A DNA stretch of 64,000 bases from Paraconiothyrium sp. Pb-2020 (lineage: Eukaryota; Ascomycota; Dothideomycetes; Pleosporales; Didymosphaeriaceae), in the NCBI GenBank assembly GCA_022419385.1, contig JAJUBI010000010.1, positions 310,001 through 374,000 of the forward strand, read 5' to 3'. Within the stretch, counting starts at the first letter, position 1, and each line of letters starts with the position of its first letter. A program made the position numbers and the translations under genes. The notes under the pieces are model-generated. The model saw only the letters and a program-made list of their open reading frames with translations. It did not search any database and was not told the origin of the DNA. Below are positions 35,654-46,216 of this stretch, piece by piece.

Positions 35654-36139
35654 TCAATACCAGGCCAAACCCTCACGAGGCCTGCAATTTGTGCCGCAGG
35701 ATAACGTTCGGTCCGAGTCGTTATGATTGTTCGCTTCGTGGCGTCGCTCATGGTGGACGGTGCCGGGCGTAGGCGCCTTCATCTGTTCCTTGGGCGTGTG
35801 CAGTGCCGCCGGGTCGACGTTCTCATCTTGCTCAGGCTGCGCGTACCGCAATTCGGCGGAATTCCATCGGAATCGTGTTGCAACCTCTTTTGGGATTGTG
35901 AATCGATTGCGCGAGAAATATTTACAAGATAACGGTGTTGTGGCCGAGACGTAGCGCGTCGAAAAGAATGGAGTTGACTTCTGCGTCATACAAAGTTGGT
36001 GTTCTGACGATGTGGGCCGTGCGCAATCTGATCTGCCACCTTCCTTTACTCGTACCCGCACGACCGCCAACAGCTTGTTCAAGCCGGACAAGATCAGCAA
36101 AAAGAAACCAAGCAACAGTCCCATTGAGCGAACACACAT
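35654..36139 (-). CDS. Membrane-anchored protein ORF, 161 aa (element-like, possibly frameshifted)
   Basis: The frame starts MCVRSMGLLLGFFLLILSGL, one strong N-terminal hydrophobic segment, then a hydrophilic domain with KYFSRNRFTIPKEVATRFRW and an Asp/Pro/His-rich tail. In the middle, the neighbouring minus frame looks more natural (VRTPTLYDAEVNSILFDALR), which suggests two compensating frameshifts, so the middle of the 161-residue frame may not be original. The layout (N-terminal anchor plus exposed domain) matches the small membrane ORFs at 34.3-34.9 kb. Confidence 0.35.
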   Translation of the reverse strand: MCVRSMGLLLGFFLLILSGLNKLLAVVRVRVKEGGRSDCARPTSSEHQLCMTQKSTPFFSTRYVSATTPLSCKYFSRNRFTIPKEVATRFRWNSAELRYAQPEQDENVDPAALHTPKEQMKAPTPGTVHHERRHEANNHNDSDRTLSCGTNCRPREGLAWY

Positions 36140-37065
36140 TGATCCATGAGGTCAACCACTCTCACAAATGTAGCGCCGATCTATCGGCTTCCCGCCTTTC
36201 TTGGAGGCATCGTAGCAATTCCTTGCAGAGCTCCTAACAAGCACCTCTGATACCATTGGGGACGCGCAATGTGCAATGTATCAGGGCAAACAACAAGGAA
36301 GAACAGTCACAATCAGATACAAAAAGCTTCGCTTTCAATCAGTTCAGTCTCGCAGTAGTACGTATGTCACAAGGGAGCAAGAGGGGTCACGCGGTCTTCC
36401 ATTAACATGAGGTGCATACATACCACTACAAACTTGCACCCCAAGATATTCCATACATCTGCGTCTCCCCCTCGTGACAGCCGGTCTACTACACTCTTCG
36501 GGCTTGAGTCTCTTGATACCGTCTGGTAAGCAGCTCTACACGGGCATCGAAAGGAAGGCCTTTTGCTAGATACCCAAACCCGATCTCCGACATGTCACGC
36601 TGCACTCAGTCTCGCCTTATCCTGCTCGTTTGGTTATCAATCCCTTGTTTTGCCATCCGATGCCTCCTGCTTGCTCCGTCGCTCACTGTCCAACTTCTGA
36701 AGACGATTCAAGACTGTTGTATGCATCTCCTCTGCCCACCCGTGCTCATCGGTCCGGGTGTCGAAAACTGCATGTTGGCTCGATGATACGTCGATACGGT
36801 GGTTTGGTTCGCTAGTTCGGCAACTTGTCGCTGTCCATCAGCATTTGCGATGGCGTCTTTCGGAGACGATCGTGCGCTGTTGTTGCGAAGAGTCTTTTCA
36901 ATATCCCTAAGGTTTTGAAGCTACTGCGGAAGTGATGCTAGCATCTTGCTGTTTGCATCGCAGCACCTCGTCTTGAGTATGCAGCTGACTGATGGCATTA
37001 GGGACTGGACTGCCAAACACTCGCCAGGGAAGTACCTACATCATTTGCCAAGCGTCCTCGCGCAG
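36140..37065. other. No supported gene
   Basis: Moderately AT-rich with scattered short frames. Nothing recognisable. Confidence 0.45.
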
Positions 37066-37323
37066 TCAGGCGGCATGTTGCTTCTCTGGTTTGGAATGGA
37101 GAGGAGTCGTTGACTTCGGAGGCATGACTCTGGACGTTTCGGAGCCGTTCATGATGCCGCTGTCAAGATTCGGATCGAGGCTGCGAATGTCTGTATCGTC
37201 GAAATCGAACCCCGAAAATTTACGATAGGCTGCAGTACGATCGGCTCGGGGTGCGCCTGTACAATCTGAGCTGTGCGGATGCGGCGAGGGCTCGACGTTG
37301 GGGGAGGTGGAGATGCGTGTCAT
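37066..37323 (-). CDS. Hypothetical small protein, 85 aa
   Basis: Intact minus frame MTRISTSPNVEPSPHPHSSD, then KFSGFDFDDTDIRSLDPNLD and a polar tail, preceded by a C-rich leader. The acidic-aromatic centre loosely resembles the FESDSRFINIDPWRNLDFDY segment of the ORF at 10688, which may be chance. A longer N-terminal reading from 37504 is possible but in another frame. No function can be given. Confidence 0.3.
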   Translation of the reverse strand: MTRISTSPNVEPSPHPHSSDCTGAPRADRTAAYRKFSGFDFDDTDIRSLDPNLDSGIMNGSETSRVMPPKSTTPLHSKPEKQHAA

Positions 37324-38458
37324 GTCGATCCTCGGATGGGGTGTCGGCTCGACGAGTCATACGTGTAGGAATAGGCCAGCCATCTGACGGGCCGATTGCA
37401 ACTCTGCGACCACGGCTATTGAGGAAATAATGCCCAGCCCACCGGACTTTTGCACCACGTTGCGTCCTGCAAGCAACAGTCACCGAGTTGTCCCTTGATG
37501 CCACTCTTTATGATCTTGTACGGGATTCTTCCTGCCCTCTGCCAGCACTTGCCTGACGGCAGCCACTTCCTTATCGTGCCTGAGCGATTGTTCAGCCGTC
37601 GCATCAGTCTCGAGGGACTCAATCCGGGCGTGTCTTGGCCGAGCGCGCCACGAGCTGCTGGCGCATTGTTCGCGGGAGGCGTGGCCGCGTGCGGCGCTTC
37701 GGACGCTCCAAAGGGCGGTCGGTTGCGGCGCTCGAGGCCTACTTTTGGATTTGTTGTCGGGCTGTCGGGTCAGCTGGAGTGACAGGTGCATCGCGCAGTG
37801 TGTTGCCGGGTAGCAGACCTTGTGGGAGGGTGGCGCCGTGAAGGCAGTAGCACGAGAGAGCTGCGCCGACCAGCGTGATAGCGGATAGCGGGCAGCGTGC
37901 GACTCGATCTGAACTTTGCGTGTGCTTGACCTTGTTGTGTGCGGGTGGAGATGGACTGGGGGTGGCGGCGGGGGCGGGGGCGGGAACCAAGGGCTGGCGC
38001 GATGGCAATGCGTGCACGGTCCCTCCCTGTCATCGAGTTCTCAGCAACGGTATCGTCGTGATATCTGAACATGAACAGGATTTCGGCGCATACATCGAGA
38101 CACTGGACAACGATGCGAGGGGCGAGAAGCGGTGCGTGGTCTGGCAGTGGAGACGCTGTTGATCGGCCGAGCTCAATGTCAGGCTCGCTCGTGTGTAACA
38201 AGCTCGTCGGCGGCAGCGATAGCTTGCCGCTCGAGGCGCGGGATGTGTAGGGACCTGTTGGAAGTCGACGCAGTTGTTTCCCTTCACTTGAGAGGAAGTA
38301 TGCACATGCCTTCTCCTATCAGGTGAAACGTTCGGATCCTGATCATCTGATGTCAACAACCGTATAACAGATTGAACACACGATATAGCAGGTACGAAGG
38401 TAGAACTCGGATCGAGGGAGAAGCCCGATTTTGTGAGGATCATTCAAGCTATCGGCAG
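37324..38458. other. Possible but unproven minus-strand ORFs
   Basis: A minus frame at 38201-37770 begins MLHTSEPDIELGRSTASPLP and is protein-like for about 85 residues before turning Arg/His-rich. It has no splice support and overlaps a frame at 38443-38030. I leave it unannotated as a gene. Confidence 0.3.
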
Positions 38459-38508
38459 CGCCGCCGTTTGCAGCACCGCCATTTGCAGCACCGCCATTTG
38501 CAGCACCG
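38459..38508. repeat. 15-bp triplet-like repeat
   Basis: Three tandem copies of CCGCCATTTGCAGCA, the first with G for A. No coding role is evident. Confidence 0.75.
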
Positions 38509-39195
38509 CGGAAAGGCACGCCGCCATAGTATGAGCAACGACTTGGCCATCCTGCTCCATCGCGACTAGAATCGACATTAGTCAGCGGTTGCTTGAGCCA
38601 TGGCGTATCTCAGCTTGACTCACTGACCTTCTCTTAGATTGATTACGGTCGCCGTGCCGCTTCCTGCGACACTGCGAGGTATAGAGATGTCCACAGATTG
38701 TGAAGGGAGGTGGTCATAGGCTCTGTCTCGTTATAAGCATTGGTGTGAGGATGCAAAGTGTCGGACTTACGTGTCATTGGAGTGTTTGGTGGGGCCAATG
38801 TCCCATTGCAACTGCGAGTAAGGGATATGGGCATTACAGTCTCTCTGACCGCTACCTGCTGTTTCGCTGTATGCCTGATCATTGTGGTTGCGCGTATACG
38901 CAGCGTGTGATGGGAAGAGGAGGCTTACAGGGGACAGTAGGATCAACAGTAGACACACAAGAAGCGTTTATTTGTTCCCATCTCAAAGAGGCAGGAACGA
39001 CCTCAGTAATTTCCTCCGGCCCTCTCACCTCCACCCGCACCCAATCAGATGATCGAGGGTAAGTTTCACAGTTCTACAACAATTCTCGACACAAATACAA
39101 CCAACTTACTATCAACAAGTTCCTCACTCGTATCGGTAATCAGTCAGAACACTATTGAACGTCAAGACACTCGCGCGCTTATCACCACCGCAACC
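38509..39195. other. Upstream region of the 39196 gene
   Basis: No coding region is supported. A CCAATCAG box (about 39039) and a GTAAGT at 39060 lie upstream of the 39196 start and may mark the promoter and a 5' UTR intron. Confidence 0.35.
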
Positions 39196-39466
39196 ATGGC
39201 CAACGAAAATGGTCGGGATATCACAACACCCGTTGCGAAGCCGGTTAGTAAGCCGTACGCGGACACGAGCTCCAAACCATCATTGTAAGTAGATTAGATT
39301 CCCTCAGCACCGTTGCTGGGCAGGCGACGCTAACTGACTTTCCTGCAGTATGGGGAGACCAGTGCTATACAACCAACCCCGTAGCAGCGAGAAGCGGGGT
39401 TACTCCCCCACATATATTACGAAGGCTGATGTGAAGAAGGACGAGGACGCGAAGGCCAGGAACTGA
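39196..39466 (+). CDS. Small basic hypothetical protein, two exons, 68 aa
   Basis: Exon 1 is 39196-39284 and exon 2 is 39349-39466. The 64-nt intron has a GTAAGT donor, a GCTAACTGAC branch site and a CTGCAG acceptor, and the frame is kept. The start ACCATGG is a strong context. The product begins MANENGRDITTPVAKPVSKP and ends EDAKARN, is hydrophilic and probably disordered. Intact splice signals mark it as a real gene. No family is recognised. Confidence 0.7.
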
Positions 39467-39724
39467 CATCAAGTATTGGGGACCTCAAAACATGGTCGGG
39501 ATGCAACGGCGGACTGACTTCAACAGTGACATGCTGCAGCAAGCGCCGAGAACCAATACAAAGCATTGTACTCATCCATGGCGTTCACGGGGCTTGCCAA
39601 CCGCATCTGTCGACTCAGAACGATCGCGATTTCTCATCATCAGATCCTTCATCAAAACCCTTCATCCACATCCTTCATCCACATCCTCAACACTCATCAA
39701 CATCATCAAGTTCATTAACACTTG

Positions 39725-39800
39725 TCAAGTTCATCAACAGTCATCAAGTTCATCAACAGTCGTCAAGTTCATCAACAGTCGTCAAGTTCATCAACAGTCA
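39725..39800. repeat. 19-bp tandem repeat, four copies
   Basis: Four nearly perfect copies of TCAAGTTCATCAACAGTCA (one G/A difference). Diverged copies extend from about 39655 to 39840. The open frame across it (Ser/Phe/Ile/Val-rich) is incidental. The repeat lies immediately beside the decayed block that begins at 40004. Confidence 0.85.
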
Positions 39801-40003
39801 TCAACATCATTCATTAACATCATCGATATTATCGCTGTTCTCGTCAAACCCCCGCCATGCACCGAGTCCAATGCGAAAGAATCCCAGGCAGGCTCCCATC
39901 TGCGACGCTCGACAGCTCCATCCGTGCACAGGACCCTTCGCCCGCCTACTCACGCTGCAAAAAGTCCTAGCCTTCTTCACCGAGAGCGCTTCAAGTCTGC
40001 CGT

Positions 40004-40449
40004 TCAAAGGAGCAGGGCCGTGATATAGTTCGAGGCGTAGTTCTGCATGTCGACCTTGAACGTGGTCGGGCACGCGTACGGATGCGCCATGACGATGGCC
40101 GTAACCACGAACATGACGTCCTCATGAACTCAGCTCCTCTCGGGTTCGCGGTCACCTCCTTGTGCGTTTTGTATCCCACCAACGCACCGCTGTTCTCATA
40201 CTCAACCGTGTACGTGAGTCTCCACGTACCAATACAGACGCTGCTGTTGATGCGTCCGACCGGACACGCGACCCTCTTCAGCAACGCGTGGAACTTCTTG
40301 AGCGCAGCCGCAAAGTTGACCGGCGCCATGGTGTCAGTCTGCTCCAGCAACTCGCACGCAGCCTCGGTCAATTCGCACTGCGCCCACAACGCCGCGTTCC
40401 TATAGTAGACATAGCAGGCGAGTCCGTTCGCGACAACTTTCCTCTTCAA
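40004..40449 (-). pseudogene. Decayed coding block, unrecognised (element-like)
   Basis: The minus frame starts MKRKVVANGLACYVYYRNAA and contains FAAALKKFHALLKRVACPVG and WRLTYTVEYENSGALVGYKT. Near 40125 it changes frame and continues FVVTAIVMAHPYACPTTFKV to a TGA at 40004. One frameshift interrupts about 148 codons, so this piece is well preserved. It is Cys-rich (seven or more Cys). No family is recognised. Confidence 0.5.
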
Positions 40450-40544
40450 TACCGCCCAGTCACACAGCTACTCATCCCTCTCCGAGAGCTCGTTTGTTGG
40501 GGCGCCCGAGAGCGGGAAATCATCTTTAACCCACTCACAGTCGG

Positions 40545-41196
40545 CGTTCGTGATCACATTCAACCCTGACTTCTTGAACATCCAAAACGGCTTCCACTAC
40601 GACCTGAGGTACATGGCAACCCCGAACGCGCACATGGACAAGACATCGGACACTCCCGACGAGAGGAGACCGAACAAAGTCGGGTTTGGGCATGTTGTGT
40701 GGCGACACGAAGTACTACGCCCACAAGTTGGAGAACAGCGTGTGGAAGCAGTTCTCACTCGCATACATGTCCAGCACGTACGAACTCCATCCCAAGCTGG
40801 ACACGTACACGATGATCGACACATCAATTGACAACAATTTGACGAACACGATTACGTACAACTGCAGAGTTTTAGACCTCCACGCGTGGTCCGCCATACG
40901 CATGAAATTGTGCGAGCGCGCCTGTGTTGGCAGACCTCTCCCAGTACACGTCATGGTGGAGCTGGGCATCTCCGTGGACAGATGCGTCTCCGCACCCAGG
41001 TTGGAGTTGCTGTTGAAGAAGGGGAGCGTGGACGTACCAATGGACATGACCGACATCGAGATCGACGAATTGCGCGAGCTGCCGGGTCTGATGGTGATGA
41101 GGGCCACGACTAGGTAGCTGGGTGGTCGCGGGGGAGCCCACGGTGCTGAGCAAGATTCTGAAGGCGCTCATAGCCATGGAAGCAGTAGAGGGCTGA
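40545..41196 (+). pseudogene. Decayed coding block, unrecognised (element-like)
   Basis: The plus strand reads FNPDFLNIQNGFHYDLRYMA, changes frame near 40690, then stays open for about 140 codons (YYAHKLENSVWKQFSLAYMS, YTMIDTSIDNNLTNTITYNC, PLPVHVMVELGISVDRC, DMTDIEIDELRELPGLMVMR) to a TAG at 41115. After a further shift it gives WVVAGEPTVLSKILKALIAM to a TGA at 41194. Codons end in G or C. It lies upstream of, and on the same strand as, the RPB2-like block, separated by the C48 gene. It might be the N-terminal part of the same protein or a separate gene. Confidence 0.5.
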
Positions 41197-41554
41197 GGCA
41201 CGGCCGTAAGCTGCAAGATGCTCACGACTAGCACCCTCGGCGTGTTCGGCAGTAAGCACGCGGACAGCGGAGATCGTGACGTGATTGCTGATATGGCCGA
41301 ATCAGCGACTGCTCCTCAGCGTGTCGCCACCGGCCGCGAGAATACCAAGCTCATCACTTGCAAAGGGATGGGCGCGATGCCAATCAGGACCCGGAGGGGA
41401 AGCAGGGTGAGCGGCCTGCGAGCGGCTGTCCGAGCCTTAGAGAACCACGAACCGAAACTGAAGAATTCGAAATACCCCGCGTTACGGCAGGGGTGATGGT
41501 TGATGCCAGTCCCAACGTCATCGGCGACCTGGTCTATCGTCCCGGCCTGATGGA

Positions 41555-42653
41555 GTGACTGTTGGCGCACAGAAGCGACGCCGTTCATCCTCGAGCGACC
41601 CTTCTCGCCTAAGAGGCAACGATCCTCGTGCTAGCTCGAGCAGCCTACCATATGCGGAAGCCGATGCTGGCGGCGACGCTGGCAGCAGTCTCGAACAAGC
41701 GGGCGCCACCCATCCTCTATTCGGCGTGTATGACTTCGATCAGAACCATTGTTCATTACTACATCCGCAACTTGTCGAGCATGAGGAAGGAGACGAACAT
41801 GAGGAGGAAGGGGGGAGCACAGACGCGGTCAGCGTCTACGATAACAGCGATGAATGTGTTGGCGCCAGAGATGCCCACACAGACATAGGTGAGGAGGAGA
41901 GCAGCGGCCCAGAGCCAGGCGACGAAAACCACGAACGAGGAGTTGTGATGCGAAGGTTCTTTGAGCCCGTAAGCAGTCTTAACGACGTGGCTGTCAACAG
42001 CACCTTGCAAGCGATGAATCCAGATCCGGCCAGTATTCTAATCGTCCCTTCCTGGTGTATTACAAAGCCAAAAGAATATACGATTCTGGTATCAAAAAAC
42101 ATACTTGGTTCTCGCCATTGATCTAGCCATCATTAGACGGGCGCTATTGTCGATTGCTCTCGATACACCTTCGAGACCTTCGATCGTCTCAAAGGTAACG
42201 GACGGTAAGCAAACAGTCATTCGAGTCATTACGTTCCTCGGACTCTTTTTTCCAGTTACAACAGCTGATTGGTAAAAAGTAGGCTCCGGCGTACCAGACA
42301 GCTTTAGAAAAGAGGATAATCTCAGTTGTGGTCTATTTACCCTGGTGGTTTTGATCCCGCGAATGCATAAGAAGCCCATCCTATCGTTCCTAGACCCGCT
42401 ATGGCGCCGAATCCTTATCGACCTCTTTACACACAAAGCCGAGATGCTTTGTCAAATCACAGACATGACAATCGCAGAGATTGCGACAACCCCAAGCGAG
42501 GATAAAGATAGCGAAGCGCAATATGAACTCGTCGCCATCCAGACTGGGCTCTCTACTTGTACCAGAGAGCTGCAAACACTTGCTTTAGCGCGAGCTCGCA
42601 GCCAGGTTCTACCTCAGGATTGCTGGCGCTCCACCGCAACAGGCTACCCGTGA
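41555..42653 (+). pseudogene. C48 (Ulp1/SENP-like) cysteine protease, frameshifted
   Basis: An N-terminal acidic low-complexity region leads into SSLNDVAVNSTLQAMNPDPA and SILIVPSW, matching the start of the fungal Ulp1-type catalytic domain (L-N-D then L-x-x-x-N-P-D-P-A). After a frame change at the A-run near 42093 it continues YLVLAIDLAII, the strand that follows the catalytic His. After a TAA at about 42273 it continues VPDSFRKEDNLSCGLFTLVV, the nucleophile segment with Cys kept but the usual upstream Gln replaced. The tail FLDPLWRRILIDLF also fits fungal C48 proteins. The His and Asp positions fall in or near the broken part. Probably a host or transposon-derived isopeptidase, now inactive. 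It sits between two element-like blocks, so the element may have inserted here or carried it. Confidence 0.65.
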
Positions 42654-44434
42654 GCTCGCAGGTCTTCGAGAAGAGGGTCAACAGGCAGCCCCACCACGTG
42701 TACATCGACAATGCGGGTGTCAAGCAGACGGTTTTGATGGTCATCACGGTCTTGGACATGAACACCTTCGACGAGCTGATATTCGCCAACCGCAGGCACT
42801 TCACTAATGGGGAAATGTACGACAACCTAACCAGTCGCTTCTTCGTGCCCAATGCCAACCGCTCCTTTCTGTCTCTGAATTTGAGCGCCTTCACGTTACA
42901 GATCCATGGATGCGATCGACAGACACTACACGTTCGATGGCTTGATCTTGGACAACACCGTGCTCTCTATGGGTGACGCTGCGGGTGGCGACGAACAAGC
43001 CAACATTAAGCAGAGGAAGCCGAATACGGAGACAGGCGGGTTCATCAAGACGTGCTACACGCTCCAGTCAAAGGCGACCGGCAGGGTGGATATGTTAACG
43101 TGCGGGACCATGATCAGGCTCATGACAACGAGGACGTACGAGATGGCGTATAAGATACTGTCCATCCTCACGTTCCCAATGGGGGTCGGCACCGTACACT
43201 GCATTGTGAGGTGCTGCGGCTACTGCTGCATGGCCACGGTTGACGACGTCCGCTCGATGATAAAAAGTGGAGGTACATGTGTGAGACTAACATGGATACC
43301 CACTTGCACGTGTCCGTCGGCTCGAAGGCGCGCAACATATCGATCACAACCGGCCCTCTGATCAGCCCGCTACGGCTGCTGGAGAACGGGAACAAGCTTA
43401 TCATCCAAGACCCATTCGTCGACTCACTTTCGGTCTACCATTACGACACGCTCACGTTCACCGGTCTGCGCTTCCCCTCAAGGGAGTCCGAGCCCAAGCA
43501 GTACGCCGACGCCCTATCCAGAATGATCCCGTTCTTCCAGTACACAACCTAGCCTCGCCTCGACCTCGCAATGCAAATGCGCGTACAGGCCCTGTGTCGC
43601 AGGCATGTGAACGGCGACGCCACATCCGTCTCCCTGGGCGAGCGCGTCCCCATTACCATGAGTCGTTCACGAACATCATCAAAAACATGAGCTCGAACAA
43701 GAGCTTGATCACGTATTTAAGCAGGTTCGCAGGCGCGGCGTCCATCAACCGCATGTCCAACACCAAGGACGCGGTGTCAGTGTCGAAGGAGCTCGCCGAC
43801 TCGGGCGTGTTCTCATGGAACGGCTACATCAACTGCCCTCTCCCGCCCGACTGTGCGCTCATCAAGCCCTGCATTACGTTTATAAAGCAGCGCTAGTAGA
43901 AGCCCGCGACTCCAGCTGTCGTCGTAACATAGGCATGGGCAAGGTCGGCGACCCCTACACGGTCAAATACATGGAGTCAAAGGAACTCGTGATGGGGGAC
44001 AAGCTGGCGGCCAGCGACGGCCCGAAGTCCACGGTGGGAGAGAGTATCCCGTACAAGAACATGCCCACACTTATTTGTGGACGTGAAGACGGGCGAGTGC
44101 TCCAATCCGAACCTGCTCGTCAACACCAAGGACGTCGCGCGCGGGTTCGCGGCGCTGGTCAGATTTATGCATGCGTACATGTCCAAGTACGACAGCGTGA
44201 CGTCGTTTCGGCCGATGCAGAAGCCCAAGGGCACCGGCGTAATCACGCTCTCGGACGAGAGGGTCGACCACGTGCTGGGAGGGCGTATGTGAGCGTGGAA
44301 AACGAGTTGTTCTCGTTTGAGGACTCGGACGGCAGGTAAGGAAGGTCATGAGCAGCTACGGCATCATGGAGATAGTGCAGCTCGGGCATACACCCCTACT
44401 CAAGCAGTATCACTGTCCCATAGCTCCTTCGTAG
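42645..44434 (+). pseudogene. RPB2/beta-like RNA polymerase subunit, viral-type, decayed
   Basis: Ordered motifs match the C-terminal half of the second-largest subunit of multisubunit RNA polymerases. ITTGPLISPLRLLEN (43343-43387) fits the TDaGRxxRPLxxVE segment. MIPFFQYTT, a TAG, then PRLDLAMQ fits IPFxxHNQSPRNxxQ. TKDAVSVSKELADSGVF (43762-43812) fits QEDSVxxNxxxxDRGxF. GDKLAASDGPKSTVG (43995-44039) fits GDKFASRHGQKGxxG, with both catalytic lysines at the correct spacing, followed by IPYKNMP for YxxEDMP. SSYGIMEIVQLGHTPLLKQY near the C-terminus fits LRFGEMERDCxxxxGxxxLL. The protein ends at 44434. At least five frameshifts and three internal stops break it. It is far too divergent for host Pol I/II/III, so a large DNA virus or virus-like linear element is inferred. 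The N-terminal half is not recognised. Confidence 0.7.
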
Positions 44435-45028
44435 ATCTAGCCTTAATTTAATGGCCGTTTGAATCGAAGTCTTATAGCTGATTACCCACACTCCGAGCCT
44501 TTTCATTTCATTCTTAACTTATTCAAGGTCACGTATTGTATAGCGATAATCCAGACGCAATATCTCTAGCCGCGTCTTGTGCAATCATCGAAGACTCCGA
44601 CAGCTACTCAGTGACCGACGCAGCCTGTCTCTATGCGCTGAGCGCATTCTACACGAGCAATGGAGACCCAAAGAGATGGGATTCAGGAGCCGTAGAATAA
44701 CGACTGTGAAGTTGATGGGATCCAGGAGGATCTAGCGCAGGGTGACGTGACAAGAAACCGGACACAGTGAAGAGCATCCATGTAAAACCGCAAAGAAGGG
44801 TATTGTGAACACAAGTGACATTTTTACAAACGTGGTGACAACGCCAGTTAGAGCGCACACCGGGTGCAAATCGGGAAACCTCTAAACGATCATACGCTGA
44901 CCGGGTATCCAACTCCATAATCATGCAAAAGCAGATGCTTGCAATGCAAATGTCGTCACCTGTAGATCCATAGCCAACGCGGCTGCTCTCTTACTGCTAC
45001 CATATTCCCCCAACAAGCACGAAAGGCA
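44435..45028. other. No supported gene
   Basis: Short frames only, between the end of the RPB2-like block and the 3' end of the minus-strand host gene. Confidence 0.5.
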
Positions 45029-46216
45029 CTAGGCGCTTGGAGAGCCTATGACAGCCTTGCTCGTCGGCGATGATGGCACCGTATCGCCCAGCCCAGGCGA
45101 CGACCGCTCCTTCTCGGGGTCACGAAAAAGACACGTATATGACAAGATTTCAAGCCAGCGCTGCTCCACCATGGGACCACCACCGCGAATTTGAGAGTTG
45201 CCAAGGTTGAGGTGTCTAGTGATGGTGATGAATGGTGAGGTACCCTGTCGAGGGTCGGAGGGCACATTGAGGCAGGCTTCGTGGACGCGGACATGTGTCC
45301 AGGTGAAGGCGATGACGGTGACCTAGAATCAGTTTAGCTGAGGCTGTTGAACGACTAGCAAGTGGCAACATACAGAGAATCGAGTCTTCGGTCTATCCCA
45401 GGATGTTTGGAAGTGGCGCACCATCTGACGGTAGAGGAAAACGATCAATGGAAAGGCCTCGCTGCGAAGCAGGGTCTGCTCATCTGGGTTCGCATCCGCA
45501 GATTCAGCCACAGTGCAGCTAAGGATGTCGGAGTCTTCGTCGCCGAAAGGGCTACTAACCGTAAGTAAGTCCCAATACGGGCCATTCCGAGACGCAAGAT
45601 AGTCGATGTAGTCGCTTCGAATCAGAGCAGTGATGCGGCGGTGGAAAGCATCGAACTCAGTAGGCTCTTGAATCGTCGCCAGCGAGAAGCAAGAATGGTC
45701 CAAGGCGGACGAGGCACCATCACAATGGGCAACCAGCTTGGCTAGGTCATTGATTCCATACGCAATGTCGGTGGCAGTGATTCCAAAAGTGAGAGTGAGT
45801 TCATCGAGTTGACTATTGAACTTCTCGATATTTTTGGCAAGGCCAACATCCCGTGCCACCTTTGCAAACTGGGCCCGTGTATCCGAGTTTGCTAGCGGGG
45901 CTGTGCCATCTGTTTTCATGGTCCAGGCGACGTCGTGGCGTGCAAAGAAATCGGACCCGATGGAGGTTTGGATGCCTTCGATCTCCTTGACCATGGCCAA
46001 AACACGCCGGCCGCCAATTGCGATGGGCGTTTGGTACTTGTTGGTGGCACTCTCAGCGGCAGGTTCGGTAGCGCTGGAGACCTCGGCGGGTGCCGTGTCC
46101 GTGACCGTGGCTGTAGTGCACGTTGAGCTGTCTGGCGTCGCAAAGTGTTCGCGCAGTTTTCCGGCGGAACGGGGCTCCACGACCGCATTGCCGCTGATCT
46201 CCTGCAAAGGCGCCAT
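45029..46216 (-). CDS. Hypothetical protein, two exons, 378 aa
   Basis: Exon 1 is 46216-45374 and exon 2 is 45322-45029. The 51-nt intron has a GTATGT donor, an AGCTAAACTGA branch region and a TTCTAG acceptor, both phase 0. Without splicing the frame ends 14 codons past the donor. The product starts MAPLQEISGNAVVEPRSAG, has a Thr/Ala-rich N-terminus, a helical central region (KFNSQLDELTLTFGITATDI) and a C-terminal domain with CLNVPSDPRQGTSPFITITR. No family or catalytic motif is recognised. It shares a short divergent intergenic region with the 46600 gene, which could allow joint regulation. Confidence 0.75.

Noticed and set aside
42645..44434. RPB2-like block as a pseudogene copy of host RNA polymerase II
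   Set aside because: Host RPB2 keeps GDKFASRHGQKG and HNQSPRN almost unchanged across eukaryotes; here they are heavily altered although motif order and spacing remain, so the divergence predates the decay.
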